46,707 bases of DNA from JAZGDL01 sp036477795 (GTDB taxonomy: Bacteria > Planctomycetota > Phycisphaerae > UBA1845): assembly GCA_036477795.1 (NCBI GenBank), contig JAZGDL010000032.1, forward strand, positions 1 to 46,707, in the 5' to 3' direction. Position 1 is the stretch's first letter. The number at the start of each line of letters is the position of its first letter. Below are positions 16,301-26,178 of this stretch, piece by piece. The notes beneath the pieces were generated by a model that saw only the letters and a list, made by a program, of their open reading frames with translations, did no database searches and had not been told where the DNA came from. Both the position numbers and the translations under genes were made by a program.

Positions 16301-17980
16301 ATGACGGTTATGTCTCAGAGCAGGGCGAGTAGTCCCGTTCCCGAGATCACGATCGGCTTCGCCCGCGCCGATCGGGCCTTACTTGTGGCGTGTATCGGGG
16401 CCGTTTGCTTTGCCGCCTATGCCCTCACTGCGCCCCTGGTTGATCTGACGTTTCGAATCTCAGACGATGCGTTTTACTACTTCCAGGTAGCCAGCAACAT
16501 CGTGGCCGGGCACGGCACCACGTTCGATCAGATCAACACGACGAACGGTTTCCATCCCTTGTGGATGTTGTGTCTCCTTCCCATATATGGGACCGTGGGC
16601 GCAGATTCCGAGATGGCGTTGCGGATAGTCTACTGTCTTGTCGGTGTCATTGCCTGCACAACATTCTGGCTGGCTTACCGCACCGTTTCGACATATGCGG
16701 GTCGCCCGGCTGCCATCGTGGCCGTTTGCTCTCTGATTGGTCCCTGGTTTCTAAACCCCTTGGTGAACGGCCTCGAAACCGGAATCCTGCTTCTGCATCT
16801 GTTCCTCATCCTCTGGGCCGTACACCGTTACGATCTGCTCTCTCTGCACATCGGCGGACGCGCCAATGCGCTTCTCGGCTTGCTCCTCGGCGTTCTCTTC
16901 CTGTGTCGGCTCGACTCCGTCTTTATCGTGCTCGCGGTTCTTGCCCAGATGGGTCTACGCTGGGCGGTTGGGACAGAAGGGGAAGTCGGCTTGGGCACCC
17001 TTTTTCGCAAGTGGCTGCAGGTTGGCGTTGTTGCACTTTTGCTGGTGGCGCCTTATCTGCTGTGGAACATCATGGTATACGGCCATATGGTACCCTTAAG
17101 CGGGGCATTGAAGAGCACGTTTCCGTCGATATCCTTCCATCCGGCCCGCTTGACCGGATTTCACTCGCTGTTCGGTCGCATTGAATTGCTCTTTTCGTTT
17201 GTCGTAATCCTATGGATGCTGGTCTTCCGACCAAGTCCTGATATTGTCGGCCGTATGCGTCCGTGTTTATCGGTCGGGTCACGCTCCGACATTCTGCTGG
17301 CCGTTTGGTTCGGCTGCTTCCTGCACTTTCTCAACACCGTGCTCTTTATGGAATGGGCGGCCTGGTGGTGGCACTTCTCGTCTTACGTCCCCATGACAGT
17401 GGTCTTGGTGGGAGTGCTTTTTGGGCGGTTTCACCAACAGTTCGGCCGCTCCCGTTACATAACTATTGCGGCGGCTATTGGCGTGCTTGCTGTGGGGATG
17501 GTTGGCTTACGCCTTGACGCCAGGCGCCGAGGCGATCACCACAGGCCGTGGCTGGAAGCCGCCATGTGGACCCGCAGCAATCTTCCGGGCGACGCCGTTG
17601 TAGGCATGACTGATTGTGGCTTGTTTGGCTATTTTTGCAATCGCCGAACAGTCAATCTGGATGGCGTAATTAACGGCGTTGACTACCAACGGGCTCTTCG
17701 CAACCATCGTTTAGGCGAGTATCTTGCCCGGTGTGCTGTCACCCACATCGCCGACTACGAAGTGCTCTATCAGGATGGATATTACGTTATCAAGCTGCCG
17801 GCCCGACTATACAAGAGGCCCGGTGGTGCTATTGTGGCGACGGCATCCGCAGAAATGTACCGTTCCGACGTCCCGGCCGATCCATCGGCACGTGACAGTC
17901 ACTTCGCGGTGTGGGATGTAGAAGATCTTCGTGTTGTCAACGATATGAACGAACTGGCCATGCATATGCCGCCGCTCTGA
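16301..17980 (+). CDS. Membrane glycosyltransferase, GT-C fold
   Basis: A 559-residue polytopic membrane protein. After the first helix (LVACIGAVCFAAYALTA), the outer loop carries ISDDAFYYFQVA and TTNGFHPLW; the Asp-Asp pair close to the first helix is the usual catalytic signature of GT-C transferases. About ten helices follow to residue 420, then an extracytoplasmic tail containing NLPGDAVVGMTDCGLFGYF and NLDGVIN, a segment often seen in GT-C proteins of exopolysaccharide loci. Donor and acceptor are unknown. The next gene begins 10 bases after its stop, so the two are almost certainly cotranscribed. Confidence 0.82.
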   Translation: MTVMSQSRASSPVPEITIGFARADRALLVACIGAVCFAAYALTAPLVDLTFRISDDAFYYFQVASNIVAGHGTTFDQINTTNGFHPLWMLCLLPIYGTVGADSEMALRIVYCLVGVIACTTFWLAYRTVSTYAGRPAAIVAVCSLIGPWFLNPLVNGLETGILLLHLFLILWAVHRYDLLSLHIGGRANALLGLLLGVLFLCRLDSVFIVLAVLAQMGLRWAVGTEGEVGLGTLFRKWLQVGVVALLLVAPYLLWNIMVYGHMVPLSGALKSTFPSISFHPARLTGFHSLFGRIELLFSFVVILWMLVFRPSPDIVGRMRPCLSVGSRSDILLAVWFGCFLHFLNTVLFMEWAAWWWHFSSYVPMTVVLVGVLFGRFHQQFGRSRYITIAAAIGVLAVGMVGLRLDARRRGDHHRPWLEAAMWTRSNLPGDAVVGMTDCGLFGYFCNRRTVNLDGVINGVDYQRALRNHRLGEYLARCAVTHIADYEVLYQDGYYVIKLPARLYKRPGGAIVATASAEMYRSDVPADPSARDSHFAVWDVEDLRVVNDMNELAMHMPPL

Positions 17981-17990
17981 GCTGGGGATC

Positions 17991-19412
17991 ATGCGCATCT
18001 ACATACTCTGGGGTTTTGTATTTGCACTATCTATCTTCGCGTGGCGGAACTGGTTCGTCTCCACGTGCGGGCTGATCGTTCTTTCGGTAGTCATGCAGCG
18101 GCGTGACTTTCCGAGTCACATTATGGAGATCAACGGCCTGAATCCCTGGAATCTCCTGCTGCTAGCGACCGTGAGTGGGGCGGTCGTGCAGTTCATTGGC
18201 AAGAGGCGCAAGATTAACGTGCCGCGGACGGCAATTGTCCTGATGGCCCTTTTCTACTTTGCGATCTTGATCGCGTATGTCAGGGCCGCCATGGACCTGG
18301 GCTCCATTCCTGCCCATATCAGACCTGGATTGATCGGGTTTACAGGGGAGTTTATCATCAACCGCATCAAGTTTATCTTGCCGGCGGTCTTGCTTTATCT
18401 GGCATGTGATTCGCGCCGCGACCTGAAAGTTGCCATCGGTGTCATCCTCTTTTCCGCCGTTGCGTATGCGTGCCTGGTGATCAAAAGAGTGCCGATGAGC
18501 AGCTTGCTTGTCAGCGATGCGAGCGACTTCATGCGATACCGTCATCGTATCGATCGAGATATTGGTCTGATGGCCATCGACATGTCCATGCTGCTGGCGG
18601 GCAGTTTCTGGGCACTGTTCGTCGTGATCGTATTGGCCATTAGAAAATCAAGCGTGCGGCTCGTGGGATTGTTGCCGCTGGTAGTCGTATTTGTGGGGAT
18701 GGCATTGTGCCATTCTCGTGGGGGGTATGTTGGGTTCTTGGCGACGGGGATCATGCTGGCGGCGGCGCGTTGGCCGAAGATGTTGCTGTTATTACCGATA
18801 GCAATTGGCGGCCTGTTCGTCGCGATCCCCGCAGTACCAGCACGGCTGGGAATGGGCGTCGGAGTAGCCGATGTCAGTGGAAGCACGACGCAGGACTGGG
18901 ATCAAATCACCGCGGGTCGTCTCACCGATCTCTGGCCTGTTGCCCTCGACGAGTTTGGAAAGAGCCCTCTGGTGGGATACGGAGGGTACGCCTGCACACG
19001 CACACAGATACGTGACCGCTGGCTGGAGTTGGGCAACGCTCCATCGCACCCTCACAATGCGTATTTGGAAGTTCTCCTTGATATGGGGATCATCGGATTC
19101 CTGCCGGTCATGGCGCTTTATGGTGCAATCCTGAGCGTGACGTTTCGGTTGTTCCGCGTACGAGATGATCGGCTGGCGGCTGCGGTTGGCGGGATGGGCT
19201 TGGCGATGATTACGACGTTGTTAGTGACGGCCATGGGTTGCCAAACCTTTTACCCGGCGCAAAGCACTGTTTTGTACTGGTGTATCTGGGCGCTGGGGTT
19301 AAGATTGTTCGTCGATCGAGCCCATGCACGGATGCTGCCGGCACCGGGGATGGCTTACCGTTCGCGGATGAACGTGAGATATCGGAAACGGGATTTGCTC
19401 CCGAGAGGCTGA
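17991..19412 (+). CDS. O-antigen ligase/polymerase family membrane protein (Wzy/WaaL-like)
   Basis: A 473-residue protein of about 11-12 hydrophobic segments. The family signature (Wzy_C/O-antigen ligase) shows in the central CHSRGGYVGFLATG helix start and the large outer loop between helices with ITAGRLTDLWPVALDEFGKSP, ending in SHPHNAYLEVLLDMGIIGF near residues 346-364. The His of HPHN and the Arg of the preceding loop are the functionally important positions in WaaL/Wzy proteins. It would polymerise or ligate undecaprenyl-linked repeat units on the outer face of the inner membrane, after flipping by the neighbouring Wzx-like protein. The C-terminal 30 residues are basic and probably cytoplasmic. 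The next start, an ATG at 19454, lies 41 bases downstream. Confidence 0.87.
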   Translation: MRIYILWGFVFALSIFAWRNWFVSTCGLIVLSVVMQRRDFPSHIMEINGLNPWNLLLLATVSGAVVQFIGKRRKINVPRTAIVLMALFYFAILIAYVRAAMDLGSIPAHIRPGLIGFTGEFIINRIKFILPAVLLYLACDSRRDLKVAIGVILFSAVAYACLVIKRVPMSSLLVSDASDFMRYRHRIDRDIGLMAIDMSMLLAGSFWALFVVIVLAIRKSSVRLVGLLPLVVVFVGMALCHSRGGYVGFLATGIMLAAARWPKMLLLLPIAIGGLFVAIPAVPARLGMGVGVADVSGSTTQDWDQITAGRLTDLWPVALDEFGKSPLVGYGGYACTRTQIRDRWLELGNAPSHPHNAYLEVLLDMGIIGFLPVMALYGAILSVTFRLFRVRDDRLAAAVGGMGLAMITTLLVTAMGCQTFYPAQSTVLYWCIWALGLRLFVDRAHARMLPAPGMAYRSRMNVRYRKRDLLPRG

Positions 19413-19453
19413 GTCGTTGGCATGATAGTGCCGACCAGGTGGATAGCGGAAGA

Positions 19454-20386
19454 ATGAACGTTCTCATTACTGGATCTAGTGGGCAGATTGGTACAAACGT
19501 TGCACTAAAACTTATGGACCGGGGCGATGCCGTTCTTGGAATCGACAAGCGCGAGAATACCTGGACCGACCGGATCGAAACGCGGATCCGCGACTTGACC
19601 GACGTGCCTCCGGGCGACCTGGACTTGAATCTGAAGCCGGACGTCGTTCTTCATTTTGCTGCGAACGCGAAAGTATTCGAGCTTGTTGAGTACCCCGAGC
19701 GGGCGATGGACAACGTGAAGATGTTATTTAACGTCCTGGACTATTGCCGCCGATCAAGCGTTCCCATATTTTTCTCCAGCTCACGCGAGGTATATGGCGA
19801 TATCCATCGACACGTCACGGATGAGAGTTCCGCGGATTTCGTGGTTGCGGAAAGTCCCTACTCTGCCAGCAAGATTGCCGGCGAGGCTATGATCTACTCC
19901 TATTTCCGATGCTATGGTCTGCCGCACCTGGTAGTGCGATTCAGTAACGTGTACGGCCGGTACGACAACGACATCGAGCGCATGGAGCGGGTAATTCCGT
20001 TGTTCGTCGATCGGATTTCCCGGAACATCCCCATCGTGGTTTTCGGCAAGGAGAAAGTCCTTGACTTCACGTACGTGGACGACGCGGTTCGAGGCGTGAT
20101 AGCAGGTATTGACTCCCTGGTATCCGAGAGCATTCGCTCCGAAACGATCAACCTTGCCAGTGGCCAGGGTAGGACCCTACAGGACGTTGTGAATCTGATC
20201 AGCCTGGGGTTGGGCGTGGAGCCGCGCGTGACATATGAACGGGCGCGCGCGGGAGAAGTGACGCACTACGTAGCCGATTTGACAAAGGCCCGGGAGTTGC
20301 TCGGTTACGAACCGGATACGCCCTTGACCAGTGGGCTACCGCTTGCGATTAAGTGGCAGCGGGAGTCGGGGAGTGTGGCCGGATGA
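19454..20386 (+). CDS. NAD-dependent epimerase/dehydratase (extended SDR)
   Basis: About 310 residues. The open frame extends back to 19238, but the ATG at 19454 is chosen because it is preceded by AGCGGAAGA and begins directly with the Rossmann strand MNVLITGSSGQIG, whose GxxGxxG (residues 7-13) binds NAD(P). The catalytic YxxxK is Y136-K140 in SPYSASKIAGE, and the Ser/Thr partner lies in FFSSSREVYG. VVRFSNVYGRYD and DFTYVDDAV are typical of UDP-glucose-4-epimerase and dTDP-glucose-4,6-dehydratase relatives. It makes or modifies a nucleotide sugar for the operon's glycosyltransferases; the exact sugar is not predictable. Confidence 0.88.
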   Translation: MNVLITGSSGQIGTNVALKLMDRGDAVLGIDKRENTWTDRIETRIRDLTDVPPGDLDLNLKPDVVLHFAANAKVFELVEYPERAMDNVKMLFNVLDYCRRSSVPIFFSSSREVYGDIHRHVTDESSADFVVAESPYSASKIAGEAMIYSYFRCYGLPHLVVRFSNVYGRYDNDIERMERVIPLFVDRISRNIPIVVFGKEKVLDFTYVDDAVRGVIAGIDSLVSESIRSETINLASGQGRTLQDVVNLISLGLGVEPRVTYERARAGEVTHYVADLTKARELLGYEPDTPLTSGLPLAIKWQRESGSVAG

Positions 20387-20527
20387 CGCGCGTATGAAGC
20401 GTGTCAGTTGGCGGGTTGCCAGCGTTGCGCCATGCGCAGGTCTATCCGTGCACGCGTCGCGATGGAGGCGCTGAGAGCGGATTCGTGGTGTTCTACACTG
20501 GCGCAGGGCTGCGCGATAGCCTGTTGG

Positions 20528-22165
20528 ATGAAGATGAGCGGTTTGAATCCTGAACAGGGCGTGTCTGTCGGTAGTGAGGGGCGACCTGTCGCCCGGCAAG
20601 GCGCTGAGCGCAGTGTGATAGTGCGGAATGTTCTGGCGAACTGGATCTGGTACCTGCTCGTCGTAGCGTCCGGGTTTGTACTTCCACGCTTCATCGACCG
20701 GTCTCACGGTGCGGAGTTACTGGGCGTCTGGGATTTCTCGTGGTCGCTGGTTGCGTATATCTCTTTGCTAGCGCTGGCCGTGAGTTCCGCGGTTCAGCGG
20801 TACGTCGCCAAGTACCGCGCGATTGGCGACTGGGACGCGCTGAACGCCACCACCAACACTTGCCTCGTCCTATTGCTGGCGAGTTCGGTGGTGGGGCTGG
20901 CGGTGACGGTCGGTTTGGCGGCACTGGTCCCCCGTCTGCTTCCGGCTGCGGGAGCGGACGCCATGGTAGCCGCGCGGCGCGTGGTCCTGGTTCTTGGGCT
21001 GTGCTGCGCGATACAGATGCCGGGCGGCGTGTTCAACGCCGTGGTCACCGGGTATGAGCGCTTTGACGTTTTCAACATCATCCGTGGTATTCGAGACTTC
21101 TTGCTTCTGGTCGTGATGATCGCCCTGCTCTTCGCGGGCTACGGGATCGTTGCATTGGCTTGCGCGAAACTGTGCGCTGAGATGCTCGGCTATGTAGCGA
21201 TGCTTGCGGCCGCACGGCGCCTATGCCCGCAACTGTTGATCTCACTTCGCTTGTTCCGTTGGGACGTAGCCAAACAGATGGTGGGATTCGGTGGAAAGTC
21301 GATCCTCCAAGATCTGGCGCGCAGCGGGGTCTACCAGGGCAACAGTCTCCTCCTCGGGTACTTTCTCGGGCCCGCCGCTCTGGCGGTCTTCTCGCGTCAG
21401 CGCGCCCTGGTGATGCACGTGATGCGGTTCATCAAACAGTATGCCCACGTATTCATTCCCAGCAGCAGCGCACTTTACGCTCGTAGAGACGTTGCGGCAC
21501 TGCAAACACTAGTGATCCAATCTTCCAAATACGCGCTGTATGTCACGTTGCCCATCATGCTGGTCCTGCTGATCATGGGCGATTTGCTCGTTCAGGTTTG
21601 GATGGGGGCGGCCTACAGGGCACACGGCGTGCTGGCGATCCTCACTGTAGGCCACTTGCTGTCGGTGCCGCAGCAGGGCACATACATGATACTGGTAGGC
21701 ATGGGCAAGCACGCCCTTCCGGCGTTGGCTGATCTGGCAGCCATGCTAGTAAGTATTGGGTTATGCATCACCATTCTTGGTCTATCCGACGGCTCGATGG
21801 CCGGCGTGGCCGTTGCCATAGCTGTTCCGGTAGCGCTGAGCGGTGGTGTCTTCGTGCCTCTGTATGCCTGCCGTGTGCTTGACTTGAGCGTGCGGCGCTA
21901 CGTCCGCGGCACTCTCCCGGGACCGGCGCTGACTGCGATACCATTCGTCGGCGCGATCCTACCGGCGCGACTCCTCTTCGACGGAAGTCCTTGGCTCGCG
22001 CTGGGCGTTGGACTTGGGGTGGGGGGCAGCGTGCTCGCGATCACGTACTGGCGATGGGTCCTGCCTCCTTCACTTAAATCGCGAATAACCCACAATGTCC
22101 TCCAACTGGGCCGTCGGACCGCCGACGAAGAAGGCAAGGCGCCTGTGTCATCTGCTGGGAGCTGA
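20528..22165 (+). CDS. Wzx-like lipid-linked oligosaccharide flippase
   Basis: About 545 residues with 12-14 hydrophobic helices in the pattern of MVF/MATE-type polysaccharide flippases. The first helix (VLANWIWYLLVVASGFVLPRFI) is followed by the family-like LLGVWDFSWSLVAYISLLALAVSSAVQRYVAKYRA. The reading frame opens at 20408, but the early part is Cys/Arg-rich and unlike a start. The ATGs at 20528 or 20534 give a short cytoplasmic leader before helix one. It would move polyprenyl-linked repeat units across the inner membrane for the polymerase at 17991. It lies 10 bases before the next GT4 gene. Confidence 0.85.
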   Translation: MKMSGLNPEQGVSVGSEGRPVARQGAERSVIVRNVLANWIWYLLVVASGFVLPRFIDRSHGAELLGVWDFSWSLVAYISLLALAVSSAVQRYVAKYRAIGDWDALNATTNTCLVLLLASSVVGLAVTVGLAALVPRLLPAAGADAMVAARRVVLVLGLCCAIQMPGGVFNAVVTGYERFDVFNIIRGIRDFLLLVVMIALLFAGYGIVALACAKLCAEMLGYVAMLAAARRLCPQLLISLRLFRWDVAKQMVGFGGKSILQDLARSGVYQGNSLLLGYFLGPAALAVFSRQRALVMHVMRFIKQYAHVFIPSSSALYARRDVAALQTLVIQSSKYALYVTLPIMLVLLIMGDLLVQVWMGAAYRAHGVLAILTVGHLLSVPQQGTYMILVGMGKHALPALADLAAMLVSIGLCITILGLSDGSMAGVAVAIAVPVALSGGVFVPLYACRVLDLSVRRYVRGTLPGPALTAIPFVGAILPARLLFDGSPWLALGVGLGVGGSVLAITYWRWVLPPSLKSRITHNVLQLGRRTADEEGKAPVSSAGS

Positions 22166-22174
22166 GTTTCGGCC

Positions 22175-23380
22175 ATGACGTTTGTCGACACCACCAAACC
22201 GAGCATCTGTTTCGTGGTACCCGGTGCGTATAACGTTCTCTCCGGGTGCGATGGCATGCGCCGCGTCGGGGGAGCAGAGGTACAGATGGTGTCGATGGCC
22301 CGTGCGTTGGTCGACCTGGGATTTTCCGTGAGTTTCATCACGTGGGACCACGGCCAGCCGGACGGTAAGCGTGTTGAGGAGATAGCCATATACAAGTGCT
22401 TCGATCCCGGGGACGGCTTTCCGCTTGTTCGATTCTTTCATCCGCGTTGGACGCGGCTGAATCGGGCGATGGCGCGGGCCAATGCGGAGGTCTATCTTCA
22501 GGGATGCGCGGACTCTCTGACGGGGCAAGTAGCCATGTGGTGTCGCAAACACAGACGACGGTTCGCGTTCCTGGTTATGTCGGATACAGACTGCCGGCCG
22601 GAGCTGCCCTATCTGACATCGCGCCGCGAACGGTGGTTGTTCCGGTACGGCATCCGCAACGCGGATGTAGCGGTCATCCAGACCGAGCGCCAGCGTGCGT
22701 TGCTGGGGCAATGGCAGTCTGTTCGCTCGATCCAGGTGCCGCCCAGCGCTCTGCGACGCGACGACGACATGCGGCTCGCACGGTTCCCTGAGGGTGAGGT
22801 GCGAGTTCTGTGGTTGGGGCGCTTCTCGTACGAAAAGAGGATCGAGTGGCTTTTGGAGCTTGCTCGTGTGTGTCCAAACGTTCAATTCGACCTGGTCGGC
22901 GGTGCCAACGTGAACGACGCCTACGCCCAGAGAATCGTGCAGGAAGCACAACAGATTGCCAATGTGCACCTGCATGGTCGCATCCCGCATTCGGAGGTTG
23001 ACAAGTTCTACGGCCGGGCCCACGCGCTGGCATTGACCTCTCAATTCGAGGGGTTCCCCTCAGTGTTCCTGGAAGCGTGGAGTTGGGGCTTGCCTACCGT
23101 GTCAACGGTCGATGTAGACGGCGTGATCGTCGAAGCCGGTCTGGGAGCTGTCGCGGACGACGTGAGCGGATTGGCAGCGGCGCTGGGCGAACTGTTCTCG
23201 GACCCGGCCAAGTGGGAGGGGTGCAGTCGTCGCGCCCGCGAGCATTATCTTAAGCACCACACGCGCGCCGCAACGGGAACCGCGATGGAACGCATGCTGC
23301 GCGAACTTGTTCGGAAAGCAACCCCAGACACTGAGATGACCGCATCGGGTGAGGCATCTCGAACTATGGTCTCACGTTGA
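22175..23380 (+). CDS. GT4-family glycosyltransferase
   Basis: A 401-residue GT-B enzyme. The N-terminal domain begins SICFVVPGAYNVLSG and has RRVGGAEVQMVSMARAL, a glycine loop typical of GT4. The C-terminal domain shows VRVLWLGRFSYEKRIEWLLELA, FDLVGGANVND and the donor-binding SQFEGFPSVFLEAWSWGLPTV, with the two glutamates of EX7E. It should transfer one sugar during repeat-unit assembly in the cytoplasm. It is spaced 9 bases from the flippase and 19 bases from the following asparagine synthetase, so it is part of one transcript. Confidence 0.88.
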   Translation: MTFVDTTKPSICFVVPGAYNVLSGCDGMRRVGGAEVQMVSMARALVDLGFSVSFITWDHGQPDGKRVEEIAIYKCFDPGDGFPLVRFFHPRWTRLNRAMARANAEVYLQGCADSLTGQVAMWCRKHRRRFAFLVMSDTDCRPELPYLTSRRERWLFRYGIRNADVAVIQTERQRALLGQWQSVRSIQVPPSALRRDDDMRLARFPEGEVRVLWLGRFSYEKRIEWLLELARVCPNVQFDLVGGANVNDAYAQRIVQEAQQIANVHLHGRIPHSEVDKFYGRAHALALTSQFEGFPSVFLEAWSWGLPTVSTVDVDGVIVEAGLGAVADDVSGLAAALGELFSDPAKWEGCSRRAREHYLKHHTRAATGTAMERMLRELVRKATPDTEMTASGEASRTMVSR

Positions 23381-23399
23381 GGGTTCGTCGGTTTGAGTG

Positions 23400-25256
23400 A
23401 TGTGCGGCATTTGCGGAATATGTAACGTTGACCCGAAACAGCCGGTTGACGTCTCCGTGCTGGCGGAGATGACCGAAACGCTGCGCCACCGCGGGCCCGA
23501 TGGCGAAGGTGTTTTTGTTGGTGGTGGAGTTGGCCTGGGACACCGCCGATTGGCCATTATCGATCTCGTCTCAGGTGATCAACCCATGTACAATCGAGAT
23601 CGGTCTGTTGTGATCGTTTTCAACGGAGAGATATACAACTACCTGGAGCTCAAAGACCAGCTTTCCGCTATTGGCCACGCGTTCGTGACATCCTCTGATA
23701 CTGAAGTCATCCTACGCTGCTATGAAGCCATGGGTCCCGAATGCGTCAATGCACTCAATGGGATGTTCGCATTTGCCATATGGGACGAGCGAAGCCGAAC
23801 GCTATTGTTGGCTCGGGATCGTCTCGGCGAAAAACCGCTCTACTATTTCTCTACCGGCGAACGACTTCTGTTCGCCAGCGAACTGAAAGCCCTCTTGAAG
23901 CATCCCGCGGTTGAGGCGAAAGTATCTCTCTCTGCGTTGGATGACTATCTGGCCTACGGCTACGTGCCCGCGGACCAATGCATCCTGGACGGCGTCTGCA
24001 AGCTGCCGTCCGGGTGCACGCTCCTCTGGCGGGATGGACGGATCCAGGTTCAGCGCTATTGGGACGTCCGCTTTGATGAATCGCAAATCAGCGACGAATC
24101 AGCCTGGTCCGAGGAACTGGAGCACAGATTGCGCGAATCAATTCGCATCCGTCTGCGCTCGGACGTGCCCCTCGGGGTATTCCTGAGCGGGGGAGTTGAT
24201 TCCAGCGCGGTCACGGCTCTGGCATCGCACGAGACATCGGGCAGACTCAAGACCTTCTCGGTTGGGTTCGACGAAACCGACTTCAATGAACTGAAATACG
24301 CCCGCACTGTCGCGCAGCGGTACGACACTGATCACGTGGAAATCATGGTCCGTGACTGCGATCTCTCTATCCTGCCGGACCTGGTGTACCATCTTGATGA
24401 GCCGTTCGCCGATCCGTCGGCGTTGCCCACCTACTACGTTTGCCGCGAGGCGCGCCGTCAAGTGACCGTCTGCCTATCCGGCGACGGGGGAGATGAGATC
24501 TTTGCCGGTTATCCGCGATACCGGCAAGCCTTGAGGCACCAGCGCTGGGCTCGTGTCACGCCTGCCGCCGCCAAACGCTTGGCACGAGCGGCATCGTCTG
24601 TCGTTCCCCGGCACTTCCGCGGGCGTGGAATGCTCGAACGTTGCGGGACTGACGGTGCGGAACAGTATGCCTTGCAGGTCGGCCTGTTCGACACTGACGA
24701 ACGTAGGGAACTATTTCGAGACGATGTCAAGAGCCAGGTGCGGCGGTCTGGAGACCTCTTTGCCCCGTACTTCGAGCGCGGTACCGGGAAGAGCCTGGTT
24801 ACGGTCCTGCAGCATGTTGACCAGAAGACATACCTACCCGACGACATCCTATTCAAAGTGGATCGCATGTCGATGCAGAACAGTTTGGAGGTTCGTCTGC
24901 CCTTACTGGATCATACGTTGGTGGAGTACGTCAACCACGTGTCGCCGCACTGGAAACTGCGCAACGGCGTGTCGAAGTATGTCTTCAGGAAGATATTGGA
25001 ACCGCATTTGCCGCCGGAGCTACTCCGGCGTCGGAAAATGGGCTTTGGGATTCCGATAAAGTACTGGTTTCGAGGTGGGCAAGACCACTTTTTCCGTGAA
25101 AGGCTTTTGTCCCCCGATGCGCGGTGCACCCAGTGGTTGAGCCGCGAGGCAATCGAAAGGATCCTCCAAGACCACCTTCGGGGGGGGCGTGACTTGAGCG
25201 CGAAACTGTGGACGCTTCTGATCCTCGAAGTATGGTGCCGGAACTTTGACGTATGA
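23400..25256 (+). CDS. asnB: Asparagine synthetase (glutamine-hydrolysing)
   Basis: About 618 residues, normal family length. The start is the ATG at 23400, not the GTG at 23397, because Cys must be residue 2 (MCGICGIC). The glutaminase domain has LRHRGPDGEG, VFNGEIYNY and SSDTEV; the synthetase domain has FLSGGVDSSAV near residue 260, CLSGDGGDEIFAGYPRY and KVDRMSMQNSLEVRLPLLDH. The family adenylates aspartate and aminates it with ammonia from glutamine. Paralogues in polysaccharide loci, including this one, may amidate a uronic acid or another carboxylate instead, and the sequence does not decide between them. The last codons overlap no gene; the methyltransferase begins 7 bases later. Confidence 0.92.
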   Translation: MCGICGICNVDPKQPVDVSVLAEMTETLRHRGPDGEGVFVGGGVGLGHRRLAIIDLVSGDQPMYNRDRSVVIVFNGEIYNYLELKDQLSAIGHAFVTSSDTEVILRCYEAMGPECVNALNGMFAFAIWDERSRTLLLARDRLGEKPLYYFSTGERLLFASELKALLKHPAVEAKVSLSALDDYLAYGYVPADQCILDGVCKLPSGCTLLWRDGRIQVQRYWDVRFDESQISDESAWSEELEHRLRESIRIRLRSDVPLGVFLSGGVDSSAVTALASHETSGRLKTFSVGFDETDFNELKYARTVAQRYDTDHVEIMVRDCDLSILPDLVYHLDEPFADPSALPTYYVCREARRQVTVCLSGDGGDEIFAGYPRYRQALRHQRWARVTPAAAKRLARAASSVVPRHFRGRGMLERCGTDGAEQYALQVGLFDTDERRELFRDDVKSQVRRSGDLFAPYFERGTGKSLVTVLQHVDQKTYLPDDILFKVDRMSMQNSLEVRLPLLDHTLVEYVNHVSPHWKLRNGVSKYVFRKILEPHLPPELLRRRKMGFGIPIKYWFRGGQDHFFRERLLSPDARCTQWLSREAIERILQDHLRGGRDLSAKLWTLLILEVWCRNFDV

Positions 25257-25263
25257 GGATTAC

Positions 25264-26121
25264 ATGAGCGACAGGAACTCCTCCCTGCGTCCATTGACCG
25301 AGCAAGGCTTCTGGGACTCAGTGAGTTCCAAGCGACTGGATACCGACACGCCGCCGAAAGCGACGACACGGCGCTTGACGCCGTGGCTGCGATCCCTGTT
25401 CGCTGACCACACAATGGCGATGGCCGAACGGGTCTGCGCCCGCTACCTTCCGCGCGATCCGTCGCGCAAAATGCTCGAAGTCGGCTGCGCCCCCGGCGGC
25501 ATATTGGCGCGTTTCAACTCGCTGTTGGGGTACCAGCCGTACGGTCTCGAATATGCACCCGCGGGCGTGGAGGAGACGCGACGCACCTTTCAACGACACG
25601 GCTTCGACCCGTCGCATGTCATCGAGGCTGATCTGTTTGATCCGCGAACAGCAACGGAACATGGCGAAAAGTATGACCTGGTCATGTCGTTCGGGTTGAT
25701 CGAACATTTTTCTGATCCCGCGGAAGTCATCCGCCGCCACGTCGATCTCGTTCGCCCGGGGGGCTACCTGGTCATTCAGATCCCCAAGCTCACCGGTATT
25801 TGTCTGCTGACCATGTGGCTATTTCGACGCGAGTTCATCGGGCAGCACAACCGCACCATCATGCATTCGAGGCATTTCGAACAATTGTTCAACGGGCTGA
25901 GCGTGGAGAGACTGTACTGTGGTCACGTCGGGTTTCTGAAATTCTACGGCCTGTTCAGCCGGCGCGAGCGGACCGTTCGTGGATTGGCCGCCCGTGTCTG
26001 TGACAGGGCCCAATCAGGTTTGAACGCCGTTATGCGGGTGGGTTTTGCCGGTCGCAACCTCACCTGGCCCTGGAGCCCGGCACTTCTCTACATAGGGCGC
26101 AAACCCGCGTCGCCCCGCTGA
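25264..26121 (+). CDS. Class I SAM-dependent methyltransferase
   Basis: About 285 residues. The start is the ATG at 25264 with GAGGATT just upstream; the frame can be extended to a TTG at 25246. Motif I is LEVGCAPGGI at residues 71-80. GLEYAPAGVEETR provides the acidic strand-2 residue, EADLF motif II, YDLVMSFGLIEHFSDP motif III and LVRPGGYLVIQIPKL motif IV. This is the Methyltransf_11/23 arrangement common in sugar O- or N-methyltransferases. The final hydrophobic and basic segment might contact the membrane. As the last gene of the polysaccharide operon it may methylate the glycan or its lipid carrier intermediate, which is inference. Confidence 0.87.
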   Translation: MSDRNSSLRPLTEQGFWDSVSSKRLDTDTPPKATTRRLTPWLRSLFADHTMAMAERVCARYLPRDPSRKMLEVGCAPGGILARFNSLLGYQPYGLEYAPAGVEETRRTFQRHGFDPSHVIEADLFDPRTATEHGEKYDLVMSFGLIEHFSDPAEVIRRHVDLVRPGGYLVIQIPKLTGICLLTMWLFRREFIGQHNRTIMHSRHFEQLFNGLSVERLYCGHVGFLKFYGLFSRRERTVRGLAARVCDRAQSGLNAVMRVGFAGRNLTWPWSPALLYIGRKPASPR

Positions 26122-26178
26122 GTATTGCGTCCCCACCACGCGCCCAGCCCTACAAGGCCAACGGAAAAACCCCTTACA

